DNA of 64,000 bases from Apostichopus japonicus (Eukaryota > Echinodermata > Holothuroidea > Aspidochirotida > Stichopodidae), in NCBI RefSeq assembly GCF_037975245.1, contig NC_092580.1, positions 16,628,001-16,692,000 of the forward strand. The letters are read 5' to 3'. Shown here piece after piece: positions 42,724 to 55,734 of the stretch. Each line of letters opens with the position of its first letter. Position 1 is the stretch's first letter. Made by a program: the position numbers and the translations under genes. The notes under the pieces were generated by a model. It ran no database searches. It was not told the origin of the DNA and was given only the letters and a program-made list of their open reading frames with translations.

Positions 42724-43004
42724 CGCATAGCCAAGAATTTGCCAAGGGAGGGGCGAAACTGTAGATTCGGCATTGCAAACTATCTAAGCGTAGTGCCACC
42801 ATGGTTGGGGCAAAGAAAATTTTGGCTTAAAATGCCTCCGAGATCACTGGTAACACTTCCCAGGCCTTAATTGTAAGTTGAATCTTAGCATTTTCTCTTT
42901 TGAAATTACTAGCGATATCATAAAAACTTTAAAAAAAAAATTAAAAAATAGGCTCAAGGGGGGGGGGGTGGCTGCCCCCTTCGCCCACCCCTTGGTTAGG
43001 CTGA
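42724..43004. mobile_element. Degenerate short element sharing the GAGCGGAGCGCC core
   Basis: Contains CTATCTAAGCGTAGTGCCACCAT (in two parts, 42780-42802) and a G-run followed by TGGCTGCCCCC, as in the elements at 31467 and 32041. The ends CAGGCGCATAGCCAAG and CAGCCTAACCAAG (inverted) are weakly alike; no TSD was recognised. Confidence 0.4.
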
Positions 43005-43209
43005 TATTCTAATCAATATGCTTGTAAACTTCTTGTCTTCAAGTGCATATTCTTGTTCATTAAAGATGAGTTATAATATATATTTCCCTTATAGACATGC
43101 TACTTGAGACCACTAAACTCTCCCATCGATCTCTGTGTTGACTGGGGAAACAGGCCTATATGGTAAAGGTAGTAAACTTGATAGTCCAGCCAATCTCTCT
43201 GATGTGCCA

Positions 43210-43835
43210 TAACCTTTCATATGACTTTTCCCAACAACACTGATGGGTGGGGTGAAGGTAGTAATAAATGCTCTGATGAGGGATCTAATTTTATAGTCTT
43301 ATCTAGTGATAGCACTGAAGACACCTATGTCCTTTGAGGGGTGAGGGTAGTATTCAGAGGGATCTACTTTAATAGTCTTACCTAGTGATAGCACTGAAGA
43401 CAACTATGTCCTTTGAGGATGGGGGGAGGGGAGGAATGAGGGTAGTAATACATACTCTGATGAGGGATCTACTTTTTTAGTCTTACCTAGTGATAGCACT
43501 GAATCGACCTATGTCCTTTGAGGGACCTAATTTAATAGTCCTTTGAGGGACTATTAAATTAGATCCCCCATCAGAGTATGTATTACTACCCTCACCCCCC
43601 CCCCCCCTCTTCAAATGACATAGGTTTCTTCAGTGCTAAAACTAGGTAAGACTAAAAAAGTAGTTCCTTATCAGAGTATGTATTAGTACCCTCACCCCTC
43701 CCCTCCATCCCCCACCCCCATCCTCAAAGGAAATCTAGGTGTCTTCAGTGCTATCACTAGGTAAGACTAAAAAAATATAAACTAGATCCCTCATCAGAGT
43801 ATATGTTTACTAACCACCCCTTACACTATGATTAT
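43210..43835. repeat. A-repeat block with orientation switch
   Basis: Left of about 43540 the A repeats run in reverse; to the right they run forward. The switch is a palindrome, AATTTAATAGTCC...GGACTATTAAATT, with a 7-base centre (about 43527-43560). This is also the left edge of the satellite. Confidence 0.85.
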
Positions 43836-44192
43836 GGTTAGGGGTCCTAGGGTTAGGGGTCCTAGGGTTAGGGGTCCTAGGGTTAGCGGTCCTAGGGTTA
43901 AGGGTCCTAGGGTTAGGGGTTCTAGGGTTAGGGGTCCTAGGGTTAGGGGTCCTAGGGTTAGGGGTCTTAGGGTTAGGGGTCTTAGGGTTAGGGGTCCTAC
44001 GGTTAGGGGTCCTAGGGTTCGGGGTCCTAGGGTTCGGGGTCCTAGGGTTCGGGTCCTAGGGTTAGGGGTCCTATGGTTAGGGGCCTAGGGTTAGGGGTCC
44101 TAGGGTTAGGGGTCCTACGGTTAGGGTTCCTAGGGTTAGGGGTCCTAGGGTTAGTAGTCCTAGGGTTAGGGGTCCTAGGGTTAGGGGTTAGG
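43836..44192 (+). repeat. B array 1 (15-bp TTAGGG-containing repeat)
   Basis: About 24 units, some with GTTC for GTTA. Exits into the GGTAAAGGGCCCTGAAG segment. Confidence 0.95.
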
Positions 44193-45067
44193 TAAAGGGC
44201 CCTGAAGAAGCCTATTTTTTTTTATGGGGGTGGGGGTCGGGGGTAAGTCGGGATGAGTTTAGAGGTCATAGGTGTCTTCATTGCTATAACTTAGTAAGAC
44301 TTTAAGAAGATCCCTCATCAAAGTATGTATTGTTACCTATCCCCTCCCCCATCCTAAAGAGACATAGATGTCTTCAGTGCTATTACTAGGTAAGACCCTT
44401 AAATGAGATCCCACATCAGAGTGTGCATTACTACCCTCATCCCCCCCCCCCCCCAACATCCTGAGTGGACTTGTGTGTTTTAAGTGCTATCACTCAGTAA
44501 GACTAAAAGAGTAGATCCCTCATCAGAGTATGTATTATTACCCTCCCCTCCCCCCATCCTAAAAAGACATAATTGTCTTCAGTACTATCACTAGGTTAGA
44601 CTTTTAAAGTAGATCCCTCATCAGAGTATGTATTACTACCTTCACACCATCCATCCTCAAAGGATATAGGTGTATTTAGTGCTATCACTAGGTAACACTA
44701 AAAAAGTAGATCCCTCATCAGAGTAGGAAATATTACTACCCACATGCCTCCTCTCCCCCATCCTCAAAGGGCATAGGTGTATTCAGTGCTATCACTAGGT
44801 AAGCAACAATAAAAAAGTAGATCCCTCATCAGAGTATGTATTACTATTCTCACCCCTCCCCTCCCCCCATCCTCAAAGGACATAATTTTCTTCATTGCTA
44901 TCACTCGGTTAGACTATAAAATTAGATCCCTCATTAGAACTACCCTCATCCCTCACCTCCCCCCAACCTTTAAAGGACATGTCTTCAGTAATATCACTAG
45001 GTTAGACTATTAAATTAGATCCCTCATCAGAGTATGTTTAATAACCGCCCCATTACACTATGGTTAT
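44193..45067 (+). repeat. A-repeat block
   Basis: Begins with the GGGCCCTGAAGAAGCC segment, then about eight A units of 97-111 bp with variable C runs. Confidence 0.9.
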
Positions 45068-45316
45068 GGTTAGGGGTCCTAGGGTAAGGGGTCCTAGGAT
45101 AAGGGGTCCCAGGGTAAGGGGTCCCAGGGTAAGGGGTCTTAGGGTAAGAGTTCCTAGGGTTAGGGGTCCTAGGGTAAGGGGTCCTAGGGTTAGGGCTCCT
45201 AGGGTTAGGGGTCCTAGGGTTAGGGGTCCTAGGGTTAGGGGTCCTAGGGTTAGGGTTCCTAGGGTTAGGGTCCTAGGGTTAGGGGTCCTAGGATTAGGGG
45301 TCCTAGGGTTAGGGTT
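45068..45316 (+). repeat. B array 2
   Basis: About 16 units; the first several carry GGTAAGG in place of GGTTAGG. Confidence 0.95.
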
Positions 45317-46198
45317 AAAAAAATTAAATCCCTCATCAGAGTATGTATTATTACCCTCCCCAGCCCCCAACCCTAAAAAGACATGATTGTCTTCAGTGAT
45401 ATCAATAGGTTAGACTATTAAAGTAGATCCCTCATCAGAGTATGTATTACTACCTTCACACCCCCCTCCCTCAAAGGAAATAGGTCACTTCAGTGCTATC
45501 ACTAGGTAACACTAAAAAAGTAGATCCCTCATCAGAGTATGTATTACTACCCTCATTCCTCCCCTCCCCATCCTCAAAGGACATAGTTGTCTTCAGTGCT
45601 ATTACTAAGTAACACTAAAAAGGTAAATCCCTCATCAGAGTATGTATTACTACCCTCACCCCTCCCCTCCCCCCATCCTGAATGGACATAGTTGTCTTCA
45701 GTGCTATCACTAGGTAAGACTATTAAACTAGATCCCTCATCAGAGTATGTATTACTACCCTCATTCCTCCCCTCCCTTATCCTCAAAGGACAAAGTTGTC
45801 TTCAGTGCTATTACTAAGTAACACTAAAAAAGTAGATCCCTCATCAGAGTATGTATTACTACCCTCCCCAGCCCCCCCATCCTAAAAAGACATAATTGTC
45901 TTCAGTGATATCAATAGGTTAGACTATTAAAGTAGATCCCTCATCAGAGTATGTATTACTACCTTCACACCCCCCCCCCCTCCCTCAAGGGACATAGGTC
46001 TATTCAGTGCTATCACCAGGTAAGTAACACTAAAAAAGTAGATCCCTCATCAGAGTATGTATTACTATTCTCACCCACACCCCTCCCCCCATCCTCAAAG
46101 GACATATTTGTCTTCAGTGCTATTACTAAGTAACACTAAAAAAGTAGATCCCTCATCAGAGTATATGTTTAATAACCGCCCAATTACACATTGGTTAT

Positions 46199-46445
46199 GG
46201 TTAAGGGTCCTAGGGTAAGGGGTCCTAGGATAGGGGGCCCAGGGTAAGGGGTCCCAGGGTAAGGGGTCCTAGGGTAAGGGGTCCTAGGGTAAGGGGTCCT
46301 AGGGTTAGGGGTCCTAGGGTTAGGGGTCCTAGGGTTAGGGGTCCTAGGGTTAGGGTCCTAGGGTTAGGGGTCCTAGGGTTAGGGGTCCTAGGGTTAGGGG
46401 TCCTAGGGTTAGGGTTCTAGGGTTAGGGGTCCTAGGGTTAGGGTT
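46199..46445 (+). repeat. B array 3
   Basis: About 16 units, starting with GGTAAGG variants. Closely matched by array 5, 1,529 bp away, with flanking A repeats also matching. Confidence 0.95.
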
Positions 46446-46824
46446 AAAAAAATTAGATCCCTCATTCAGAGTATGTATTATTACCCTCCCCAGCCCCCCC
46501 ATCCTAAAAAGACATAATTGTCTTCAGTGATATCAATAGGTTAGACTATTAAAGTAGATCCCTCATCAGAGTATGTATTACTACCTTCACATCCCCCCCC
46601 CCCTCCCTCAAGGGACATAGGTCTATTCAGTGCTATCACCAGGTAAGTAACACTAAAAAAGTAGATCCCTCATCAGAGTATGTATTACTATTCTCACCCA
46701 TACCCCTCCCCCCATCCTCAAAGGACATAGTTGTCTTCAGTGCTATTACTAAGTAACACTAAAAAAGTAGATCCCTCATCAGAGTATATATGTTTAATAA
46801 CCGCCCAATTACATATTAATTATG

Positions 46825-47048
46825 GTTAGGGGTCCTAGGATAAGAGGTCCTAGGATAAGGGGTCCCAGGGTAAGGGGTCCCAGGGTAAGGGGTCCTAGGG
46901 TAAGGGGTCCTAGGGTTAGGGGTCCTAGGGTTAGGGGTCCTAGGGTTAGGGGTCCTAGGGTTAGGGGTCCTAGGGTTAGGGGTCCTAGGGTTAGGGGTCC
47001 TAGGGTTAGGGTTAGGGTCCTAGGGTTAGGGCTCCTAGGGTTAGGGTT
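46825..47048 (+). repeat. B array 4
   Basis: About 15 units; closely matched by array 6, 1,512 bp away. Confidence 0.95.
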
Positions 47049-47727
47049 AAAAAAATTAGATCCCTCATCAGAGTATGTATTATTACCCTCCCCAGCACCC
47101 CCCCCCCCATCCTAAAAAGACATAATTGTCTTCAGTGATATCAATAGGTTAGACTATTAAAGTAGATCCCTCATCAGAGTATGTATTACTACCTTCACAC
47201 CCCCTCCCTCAAAGGACATAGGTCAATTCAGTGCTATCACTAGGTAAGACTATTAAACTAGATCCCTCATCAGAGTATGTATTACTACCCTCATTCCTCC
47301 CCTCCCTTATCCTCAAAGGACAAAGTTGTCTTCAGTGCTATTACTAAGTAACACTAAAAAAGTAGATCCCTCATCAGAGTATGTATTACTACCCTCCCCA
47401 GCCCCCCCATCCTAAAAAGACATAATTGTCTTCAGTGATATCAATAGGTTAGACTATTAAAGTAGATCCCTCATCAGAGTATGTATTACTACCTTCACAC
47501 CCCCCCCCCCTCCCTCAAGGGACATAGGTCTATTCAGTGCTATCACCAGGTAAGTAACACTAAAAAAGTAGATCCCTCATCAGAGTATGTATTACTATTC
47601 TCACCCACACCCCTCCCCCCATCCTCAAAGGACATATTTGTCTTCAGTGCTATTACTAAGTAACACTAAAAAAGTAGATCCCTCATCAGAGTATATGTTT
47701 AATAACCGCCCAATTACACATTGGTTA

Positions 47728-47960
47728 TGGTTAAGGGTCCTAGGGTAAGGGGTCCTAGGATAGGGGGCCCAGGGTAAGGGGTCCCAGGGTAAGGGGTCCT
47801 AGGGTAAGGGGTCCTAGGGTTAGGGGTCCTAGGGTTAGGGGTCCTAGGGTTAGGGGTCCTAGGGTTAGGGTCCTAGGGTTAGGGGTCCTAGGGTTAGGGG
47901 TCCTAGGGTTAGGGGTCCTAGGGTTAGGGTTCTAGGGTTAGGGGTCCTAGGGTTAGGGTT
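47728..47960 (+). repeat. B array 5
   Basis: Copy of array 3 with one unit fewer. Confidence 0.95.
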
Positions 47961-48336
47961 AAAAAAATTAGATCCCTCATTCAGAGTATGTATTATTACC
48001 CTCCCCAGCCCCCCCATCCTAAAAAGACATAATTGTCTTCAGTGATATCAATAGGTTAGACTATTAAAGTAGATCCCTCATCAGAGTATGTATTACTACC
48101 TTCACATCCCCCCCCCCTCCCTCAAGGGACATAGGTCTATTCAGTGCTATCACCAGGTAAGTAACACTAAAAAAGTAGATCCCTCATCAGAGTATGTATT
48201 ACTATTCTCACCCATACCCCTCCCCCCATCCTCAAAGGACATAGTTGTCTTCAGTGCTATTACTAAGTAACACTAAAAAAGTAGATCCCTCATCAGAGTA
48301 TATGTTTAATAACCGCCCAATTACATATTAATTATG

Positions 48337-48575
48337 GTTAGGGGTCCTAGGATAAGGGGTCCCAGGATAAGGGGTCCCAGGGTAAGGGGTCCCAGGGTAA
48401 GGGGTCCTAGGGTAAGGGGTCCTAGGGTTAGGGGTCCTAGGGTTAGGGGTCCTAGGGTTAGGGGTCCTAGGGTTAGGGGTCCTAGGGTTAGGGGTCCTAG
48501 GGTTAGGGGTCCTAGGGTTAGGGGTCCTAGGGTTAGGGTTAGGGTCCTAGGGTTAGGGGTCCTAGGGTTAGGGTT
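48337..48575 (+). repeat. B array 6
   Basis: Copy of array 4 with one extra unit. Confidence 0.95.
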
Positions 48576-49161
48576 AAAAAAATTAGATCCCTCATCAGAG
48601 TATGTATTATTACCCTCCCCAGCACCCCCCCCCCCCATCCTAAAAAGACATAATTGTCTTCAGTGATATCAATAGGTTAGACTATTAAAGTAGATCCCTC
48701 ATCAGAGTATGTATTACTACCTTCACACCCCCTCCCTCAAAGGACATAGGTCAATTCAGTGCTATCACTAGGTAACACTAAAAAGGTAGATCCCTCATCA
48801 GAGTATGTATTACTACCCTCCCCAGCCCCCCCCCCCCCATCCTAAAAAGACATAATTGTCTTCAGTGCTATCACTAGGTTAGACTATTAAAGTAGATCCC
48901 TCATCAGAGTATGTATTACTACCTTCACATCCCCCCCCCCCTCCCTCAAGGGACATAGGTCTATTCAGTGCTATCACCAGGTAAGTACCACTAAAAAAGT
49001 AGATCCCTCATCAGAGTATGTATTACTATTCTCACCCACACCCCTCCCCTCATCCTCCAAGGACATAGTTGTCTTCAGTGCTATTACTAAGTAACACTAA
49101 AAAAGTAGATCCCTCATCAGAGTATACATGTTTAATAACCGCCCAATTACACATTGGTTAT

Positions 49162-49888
49162 GGTTAGGGGTCCTAGGGTAAGGGGTCCTAGGATAAGGGG
49201 TCCCAGGGTAAGAGGTCCCAGGGTAAGTGGTCCTAGGGTAAGGGGTCCTAGGGTTAGGGGTCCTAGGGTTAGGGGTCCTAGGGTTAGGGGTCCTAGGGTT
49301 AGGGGTCCTAGGGTTAGGGTACTAGGGTTAGGGGTCCTATGGTTAGGGGTCCAAGGGTTAAGGGTCCTAGACTTAGTGGTCCTAGGATTAGGGATCCTAG
49401 GGTTAGGGGTCCTAGGGTTAGGGGTCCTAGGGTAAGGGGTCCTAGGGTTAAGGGTCCTAAAGTTAGGGGTCCTAGGGTTAGGAGTCCTAGGGTTAGGGGT
49501 CCTAGGGTTAGGGGTCCTATGGTTAGGGGTCCTAGGGTTAGGGGTCCTAGGGTTAGGGGTCCTAGTGTTAGGAGTTACTAGGGTTAGGGGTCCAAGGGTT
49601 AGGGGTCCTAGGGTTAGGGGTCCTAGAGTTAGGGGTCCTAGGGTTAGAGGTCCTGAGTTAGGGGTCCTAGTGTTTGGGGTCCTAGTGTTAGGGGTCCTAG
49701 GGTTAGGGGTCCTAGGGTAAGGGGTCCTAGGGTAAGGGGTCCTAGGGTTAGGGGTCCTAGGGTTAGGGGTCCTAGGGTTAGGGGTCCTAGGGTTAGGGTC
49801 CTAGGGTTAGGGGTCCTAGGGTTAGGGGTCCTAGGGTTAGGGGTCCTAGGGTTAGGGTTCTAGGGTTAGGGGTCCTAGGGTTAGGGTT
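49162..49888 (+). repeat. B array 7
   Basis: About 48 units. Diagnostic variants (AGACTTAGTGG, CTAAAGTTAGG) recur in the same order in array 9 and partly in array 10. Confidence 0.95.
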
Positions 49889-50262
49889 AAAAAAATAAGA
49901 TCCCTCATTCAGAGTATGTATTATTACCCTCCCCAGCCCCCCCATCCTAAAAAGACATAATTGTATTCAGTGATATCAATAGGTTAGACTATTAAAGTAG
50001 ATCCCTCATCAGAGTATGTATTACTACCTTCACATCCCCCCCCCTCCCTCAAGGGACATAGGTCTATTCAGTGCTATCACCAGGTAAGTAACACTAAAAA
50101 AGTAGATCCCTCATCAGAGTATGTATTACTATTCTCACCCATACCCCTCCCCCCATCCTCAAAGGACATAGTTGTCTTCAGTGCTATTACTAAGTAACAC
50201 TAAAAAAGTAGATCCCTCATCAGAGTATATGTTTAATAACCGCCCAATTACATATTAATTAT

Positions 50263-50465
50263 GGTTAGGGGTCCTAGGATAAGGGGTCCTAGGATAAGGG
50301 GTCCCAGGGTAAGGGGTCCCAGGGTAAGGGGTCCTAGGGTAAGGGGTCCTAGGGTTAGGGGTCCTAGGGTTAGGGGTCCTAGGGTTAGGGGTCCTAGGGT
50401 TAGGGGTCCTAGGGTTAGGGTCCTAGGGTTAGGGTCCTAGGGTTAGGGGTCCTAGGGTTAGGCTT
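50263..50465 (+). repeat. B array 8
   Basis: About 13 units. Confidence 0.95.
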
Positions 50466-51150
50466 AAAAAAATTAGATCCCTCATCAGAGTATGTATTAT
50501 TACCCTCCCCAGCACCCCCCCACCCATCCTAAAAAGACATAATTGTCTTCAGTGATATCAATAGGTTAGACTATTAAAGTAGATCCCTCATCAGAGTATG
50601 TATTACTACCTTCACACCCCCCTCCCTCAAAGGACATAGGTCAATTCAGTGCTATCACTAGGTAACACTAAAAAGGTAGATCCCTCATCAGTATGTAATA
50701 CTACCCTCATTCCTCCCCTCCCCCCATCCTCAAAGGACAAAGTTGTCTTCAGTGCTATTACTAAGTAACACTAAAAAAGTAGATCCCTCATCAGAGTATG
50801 TATTACTACCCTCCCCAGCCCCCCCCCATCCTAAAAAGACATAATTGTCTTCAGTGCTATCACTAGGTTAGACTATTAAAGTAGATCCCTCATCAGAGTA
50901 TGTATTACTACCTTCACATCCCCCCCCCCCTCCCTCAAGGGACATAGGTCTATTCAGTGCTATCACCAGGTAAGTACCACTAAAAAAGTAGATCCCTCAT
51001 CAGAGTATGTATTACTATTCTCACCCACACCCCTCCCCTCATCCTCCAAGGACATAGTTGTCTTCAGTGCTATTACTAAGTAACACTAAAAAAGTAGATC
51101 CCTCATCAGAGTATACATGTTTAATAACCGCCCAATTACACATTGGTTAT

Positions 51151-52070
51151 GGTTAGGGGTCCTAGGGTAAGGGGTCCTAGGATAAGGGGTCCCAGGGTAA
51201 GGGGTCCCAGGCTAAATGGTCCTAGGGTAAGGGGTCCTAGGGTTAGGGGTCCTAGGGTTAGGGGTCTTAGGGTTAGGGGTCCTAGGGTTAGGGGTCCTAG
51301 GGTTAGGGTCCTAGGGTTAGGGGTCCTATGGTTAGGGGTCCTAGGGTTAAGGGTCCTAGACTTAGTGGTCCTAGGATTAGGGATCCTAGGGTTAGGGGTC
51401 CTAGGGTTAGGGGTCCTAGGGTAAGGGGTCCTAGGGTTAAGGGTCCTAAAGTTAGGGGTCCTAGGGTTAGGAGTCCTAGGGTTAGGGGTCCTAGGGTTAG
51501 GGGTCCTATGGTTAGGGGTCCTAGGGTTAGGGGTCCTAGGGTTAGGGGTCCTAGGGTTAGGGTCCTAGGGTTAGGGGTCCTATGGTTAGGGGTCCTATGG
51601 TTAGGGGTCCTAGGGTTAGGGGTCCTAGGGTTAGGGGTCCTAGTGTTAGGAGTTACTAGGGTTAGGGGTCCAAGGGTTAGGGGTCCTAGGGTAAGGGGTC
51701 CTAGGGTAAGGGGTCCTAGGGTTAGGGGTCCTAGGGTTAGGGGTCCTAGGGTTAGCAGTCCTAGAATTAGGGGTCCTAGGGTTAGGGGTCCTAGGGTTAG
51801 GGGTCCTAGGGTTAGGGTCCTATGGTAAGGGTCCTAGGGTTTGGGTCCTAGGGTCAGGGGTCCTAGGGTTAGGGGTCCTAGGGTTAGGGGTCCTAGGGTT
51901 AGGGGTCCTGTGGTTAGGGGTCCTAGGGTTAGGGGTCCTAGGGTAAGGTGTCCTAGGGTTAGGGGTCCTAGGGTTAGGGGTCCTAGGGTTAGGGGTCCTA
52001 GGATTATGGGTCTTAGGGTTAGGGGTCCTATGGTTAGGGGACCTAGGGTTAGGGGTCCTAGGGTTAGGGT
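51151..52070 (+). repeat. B array 9
   Basis: About 61 units; its first half is a copy of array 7 (offset 1,989). Confidence 0.95.
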
Positions 52071-52349
52071 TAAAAAAATTAGATCCCTCATCAGAGTATG
52101 TATTATTACCCTCCCCAGCACCCCCCCCCCCATCCTAAAAAGACATAATTGTCTTCAGTGATATCAATAGGTTAGACTATTAAGGTAGATCCCTCATTAG
52201 AGTATGTATTACTACCTTCACATCCCCCCCCCCCCTCCCTCAAGGGACATAGGTCTATTCAGTGCTATCACCAGGTAAGTAACACTAAAAAAGTAGATCC
52301 CTCATCAGAGTATACATGTTTAATAACCGCCCAAATACACATTGGTTAT

Positions 52350-53613
52350 GGTTAGGGGTCCTAGGGTAAGGGGTCCTAGGATAAGGGGTCCCAGGGTAAG
52401 GGGTCCCAGGGTAAGGGGTCCTAGGGTAAGGGGTCCTAGGGTTAGGGGTCCTAGGGTTAGGGGTCCTAGGGTTAGGGGTCCTAAGGTTAGGGGTCCTAGG
52501 GTTAGGGGTCCTAGGGTTAGGGGTCCTAGGGTTAGGGTCCTAGGGTTAGGGTTCTATGGTTAGGGGTCCTAGGGTTAAGGGTCCTAGACTTAGTGGTCCT
52601 GGATTAGGGATCCTAGGGTTAGGGGTCCTAGGGTTAGGGGTCCAAGGGTAAGGGGTCCTAGGGTTAAGGGTCCTAAAGTTAGGGGTCCTAGGGTTAGGGG
52701 TCCTAGGGTTAGGGGTCCTAGGGTTAGTTGTCCTAGGGTTAGGGGTCCTAGTGTTAGAAGTCACTAGGGTTAGGGGTCCAAGGGTTAGGGGTCCTAGGGT
52801 TAGGGGTCCTAGGGTTAGGGGTCCTAGGGTTAGAGGTCCTGAGTTAGGGGTCCTAGTGTTAGGGGTCCTAGTGTTAGGGGTCCTAGGGTTAGGGGTCCTA
52901 GGGTTAGGGGTCCTAGGGTTAGGGGTCCAAGGGTAAGGGGTCCTAGGGTTAAGGGTCCTAAAGTTAGGGGTCCTAGGGTTAGGGGTCCTAGGGTTAGGGG
53001 TCCTAGGGTTAGTTGTCCTAGGGTTAGGGGTCCTAGTGTTAGAAGTCACTAGGGTTAGGGGTCCAAGGGTTAGGGGTCCTAGGGTTAGGGGTCCTAGGGT
53101 TAGGGGTCCTAGGGTTAGAGGTCCTGAGTTAGGGGTCCTAGTGTTAGGGGTCCTAGTGTTAGGGGTCCTAGGGTTAGGGGTCCTAGGGTTAGGGGTCCTA
53201 GGGTAAGGGGTCTCACGGTTAGGGGTCTCAGGGTTAGGGGTCCCAGGGTTAGGGGTCTCAGGGATAGGGGTCCCAGGGTTAGGCGTCCCAAGGTTATGGT
53301 TCCTAGGGTTAGGGTTCCTAGGGTTAGTGGTCCCAGGGTTAGGGGTCCCATGGTTAGGGGTCCCAGGGTTAGGGGTCCCAGGGTTAGGGGTCCCAGGGTT
53401 AGGGGTCCCAGGGTTAGGGGTCCTATGGTTAGGGGTCCTAGGGTTAGTGGTCCTAGGGTTAGGGGTCCTAGGGTTAGGGGTCCTAGGGTTTGGGTCCTAG
53501 GGTTAGGGGTCTTAAGGTTAGGGGGTCCTAGGGTTAGGGGACCTAGGGTTAGGGGTCCTAGGGTTAGGGGTCCTAGGGTTAGGGGTCCAAGGGTTAGGGG
53601 TCCTAGGGTTAGG
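52350..53613 (+). repeat. B array 10, the longest
   Basis: About 84 units. A ~300-bp internal segment is duplicated (52640-52850 resembles 52930-53140). Near 53200-53430 the TCCT core changes to TCCC or TCTC, the variant that dominates arrays 11-13. Confidence 0.95.
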
Positions 53614-54076
53614 TAAAGGGCCCTGAAGAAGCCTATTTCTTTGATGGGGGTGGGGTCGGGGGTTAGTCGGGATGAGTGCAGAGGTCATAGGTGTCTTCAT
53701 TGCTTTTTCTTAGTAAGACTTAAAAAGTAGATCCCACATCAGAGTATGTATTATTACCTACCCCTCCACCCATCCTAAAGAGACATAGATGTCGTCAGTG
53801 TATATTACTAGGTAAGACCCTTAAATTAGATCCCTCATCAGAGTATGCATTACTACCCACATCCCCCCCCCCCCCAACATCCTGAGAGGACATGTGTGTC
53901 TTCAGTGCTATCACTAAGTAAGACTAAAAAAAGGAGATCCCTCATCAGAGTATGTATTACTACCCTCACCCCTCCACCCCCTTATCCTCAAAGGACATAG
54001 TTGTCTTCAGTGCTATTACTAAGTAACAGTAAAAAAATAGATCCCTCATCAGAGTATACATGTATTACTATCCACA
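53614..54076 (+). repeat. A-repeat block, left of the hAT-like insertion
   Basis: Starts with the GGGCCCTGAAG segment and ends at the target duplication TATCCACA. Confidence 0.9.
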
Positions 54077-55628
54077 TAAGCTTGCACGGTTTCGCGAAAA
54101 CTTACAACCGGTTTTTCTCTAGCAAAAAACCGAATCTGGCTCAAAAACCGGTTTTTTTCCCCCTCCCGAATTGCATTGAAAACATCCAAATCTCGATCGC
54201 TAAGATGCGTATTTTTGAAGCTTTACCAACAGCGTGTTCAAGTATGTTCGTTCGCAGTAAATTGTTAAAAATAAGAAGAATAAATTCAAGAAATGTTACT
54301 GCCTTCTGACTCTCATTTTATAACCCACGTTAACTAAACTGAAGTAAATATGTCGAAAAGAAATAGGTTAGTAAAAAATTTACTTAAAGTTTTAACATCA
54401 CGTACACCTATCGTTTGTCTTGTGTTTACTGTACTTCACGAAGTTCAAATTCGTGTTCAGAAAAAAATATCACGTTCATGTTAAATGTTATATTATATGT
54501 TCTAGCCATGTTCGCGGGTGGTATCTTGGCGGTAAAATAAATTTCTCTTCAAGGAGTGAAGAGAATTTACCGTCTACACTTTCAAGTACAAGTTGAAAAA
54601 TATCCCTGGCAAAAGCGGGGATTAGGTCAGCAAAGAATATAAATTGTTAACGTTTAAGTTGGAAACATGTGTTCTTCAACGCAAACGAAAACCAACTGAG
54701 AGACGCCTTGTCTGATAACTGATAAGAAGAAATGTTTAAAGGAAACTTACAAAGAAAATAAAATCTATTAGCGTACAAAGGAGAATTGTCCCAACAGCAA
54801 CATCTGTAATTTCCAGCCATGTATGCAACATTATTACTCCTTTAATATTCCTTGACTCAAGCCTGACGCCAGGTGTGTCTTGTGAATAATGAACTGTGAT
54901 TGTTCTAAAGTTACTTGTTGCATCTTAGTTGTTAAACTCAGAGCCCCCCCCGTGATTGTTCATTGTTCTAATATTACTTGTTGCATCTTAGTTGTTAAAC
55001 TCCCAGAGCCTCCCCCCCCCCCTCCTTCGACTGTACGTGTCGTGTGGTATTGTGGATTGCGCAATGTACCTTTCAAGTTTTAACGTTCATTTTTTGAACA
55101 CGAACTGTGATCAATGTGTTTGAAAAGATTTTCTCCATATCCTCTACTATTAAATTGAAGTTAAATAATAAGAAGAACACAAAGAGGACAAACACGTCGG
55201 ATATAATTTATTTTGAACTGCATCTCGTCATTTGAGTGTGTACTTCTCACAACTACTAACGTTGGCAACCAAGGTCAGTTCAATACTACAAGGTACCTAA
55301 CTGATGCACGCATATAAGGGCTGCATAGCCTAATGTTAGGCCTAGCTATCCACCCTCAAGCACTGGTTATGGCGTGTGCCGATCGTAGCTGACAATGTCG
55401 TCTTTCAGAAAAGCTTTCTCTTGTTGCAATTTACTTTCATATTGCAAAAAGAACTGTAAATAGGAGAAACCAAAGTCAACAAACTTGGTTTTTTCCAGTA
55501 TTTGAAATTCACATTTCGGTTTTTCCGGTTTTTTCGGTTTTTCGGTTTTCTTAAAATAAAAAATAGTACCGAAATTCGGTTGGAAAAAACCGGTTTCGGT
55601 ACTAAAACCGGTTTACCGTGCAAGCCTA
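54077..55628. mobile_element. 1,552-bp hAT-like element inside the satellite
   Basis: The ends TAAGCTTGCACGGT and, inverted, TAGGCTTGCACGGT match at 13 of 14 bases. The perfect 8-bp duplication TATCCACA is at 54069-54076 and 55629-55636. Both subterminal regions repeat ACCGGTTTTT words. No transposase ORF, so it is non-autonomous. Confidence 0.9.
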
Positions 55629-55734
55629 TATCCACACCCCTCCCCTCCCCCAACCTTTAAAGGACATAGTTGTTTTCAGTAATATCACTAGGTAAGACTA
55701 TTAAATTAGATCCCTCATCAGAGTATATGTTTAC

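Noticed and set aside
42724-43004. TSD for the short element at 42.7-43.0 kb
   Set aside because: I tried the obvious end pairs and found no matching 8-bp flanks, so its boundaries remain weak.
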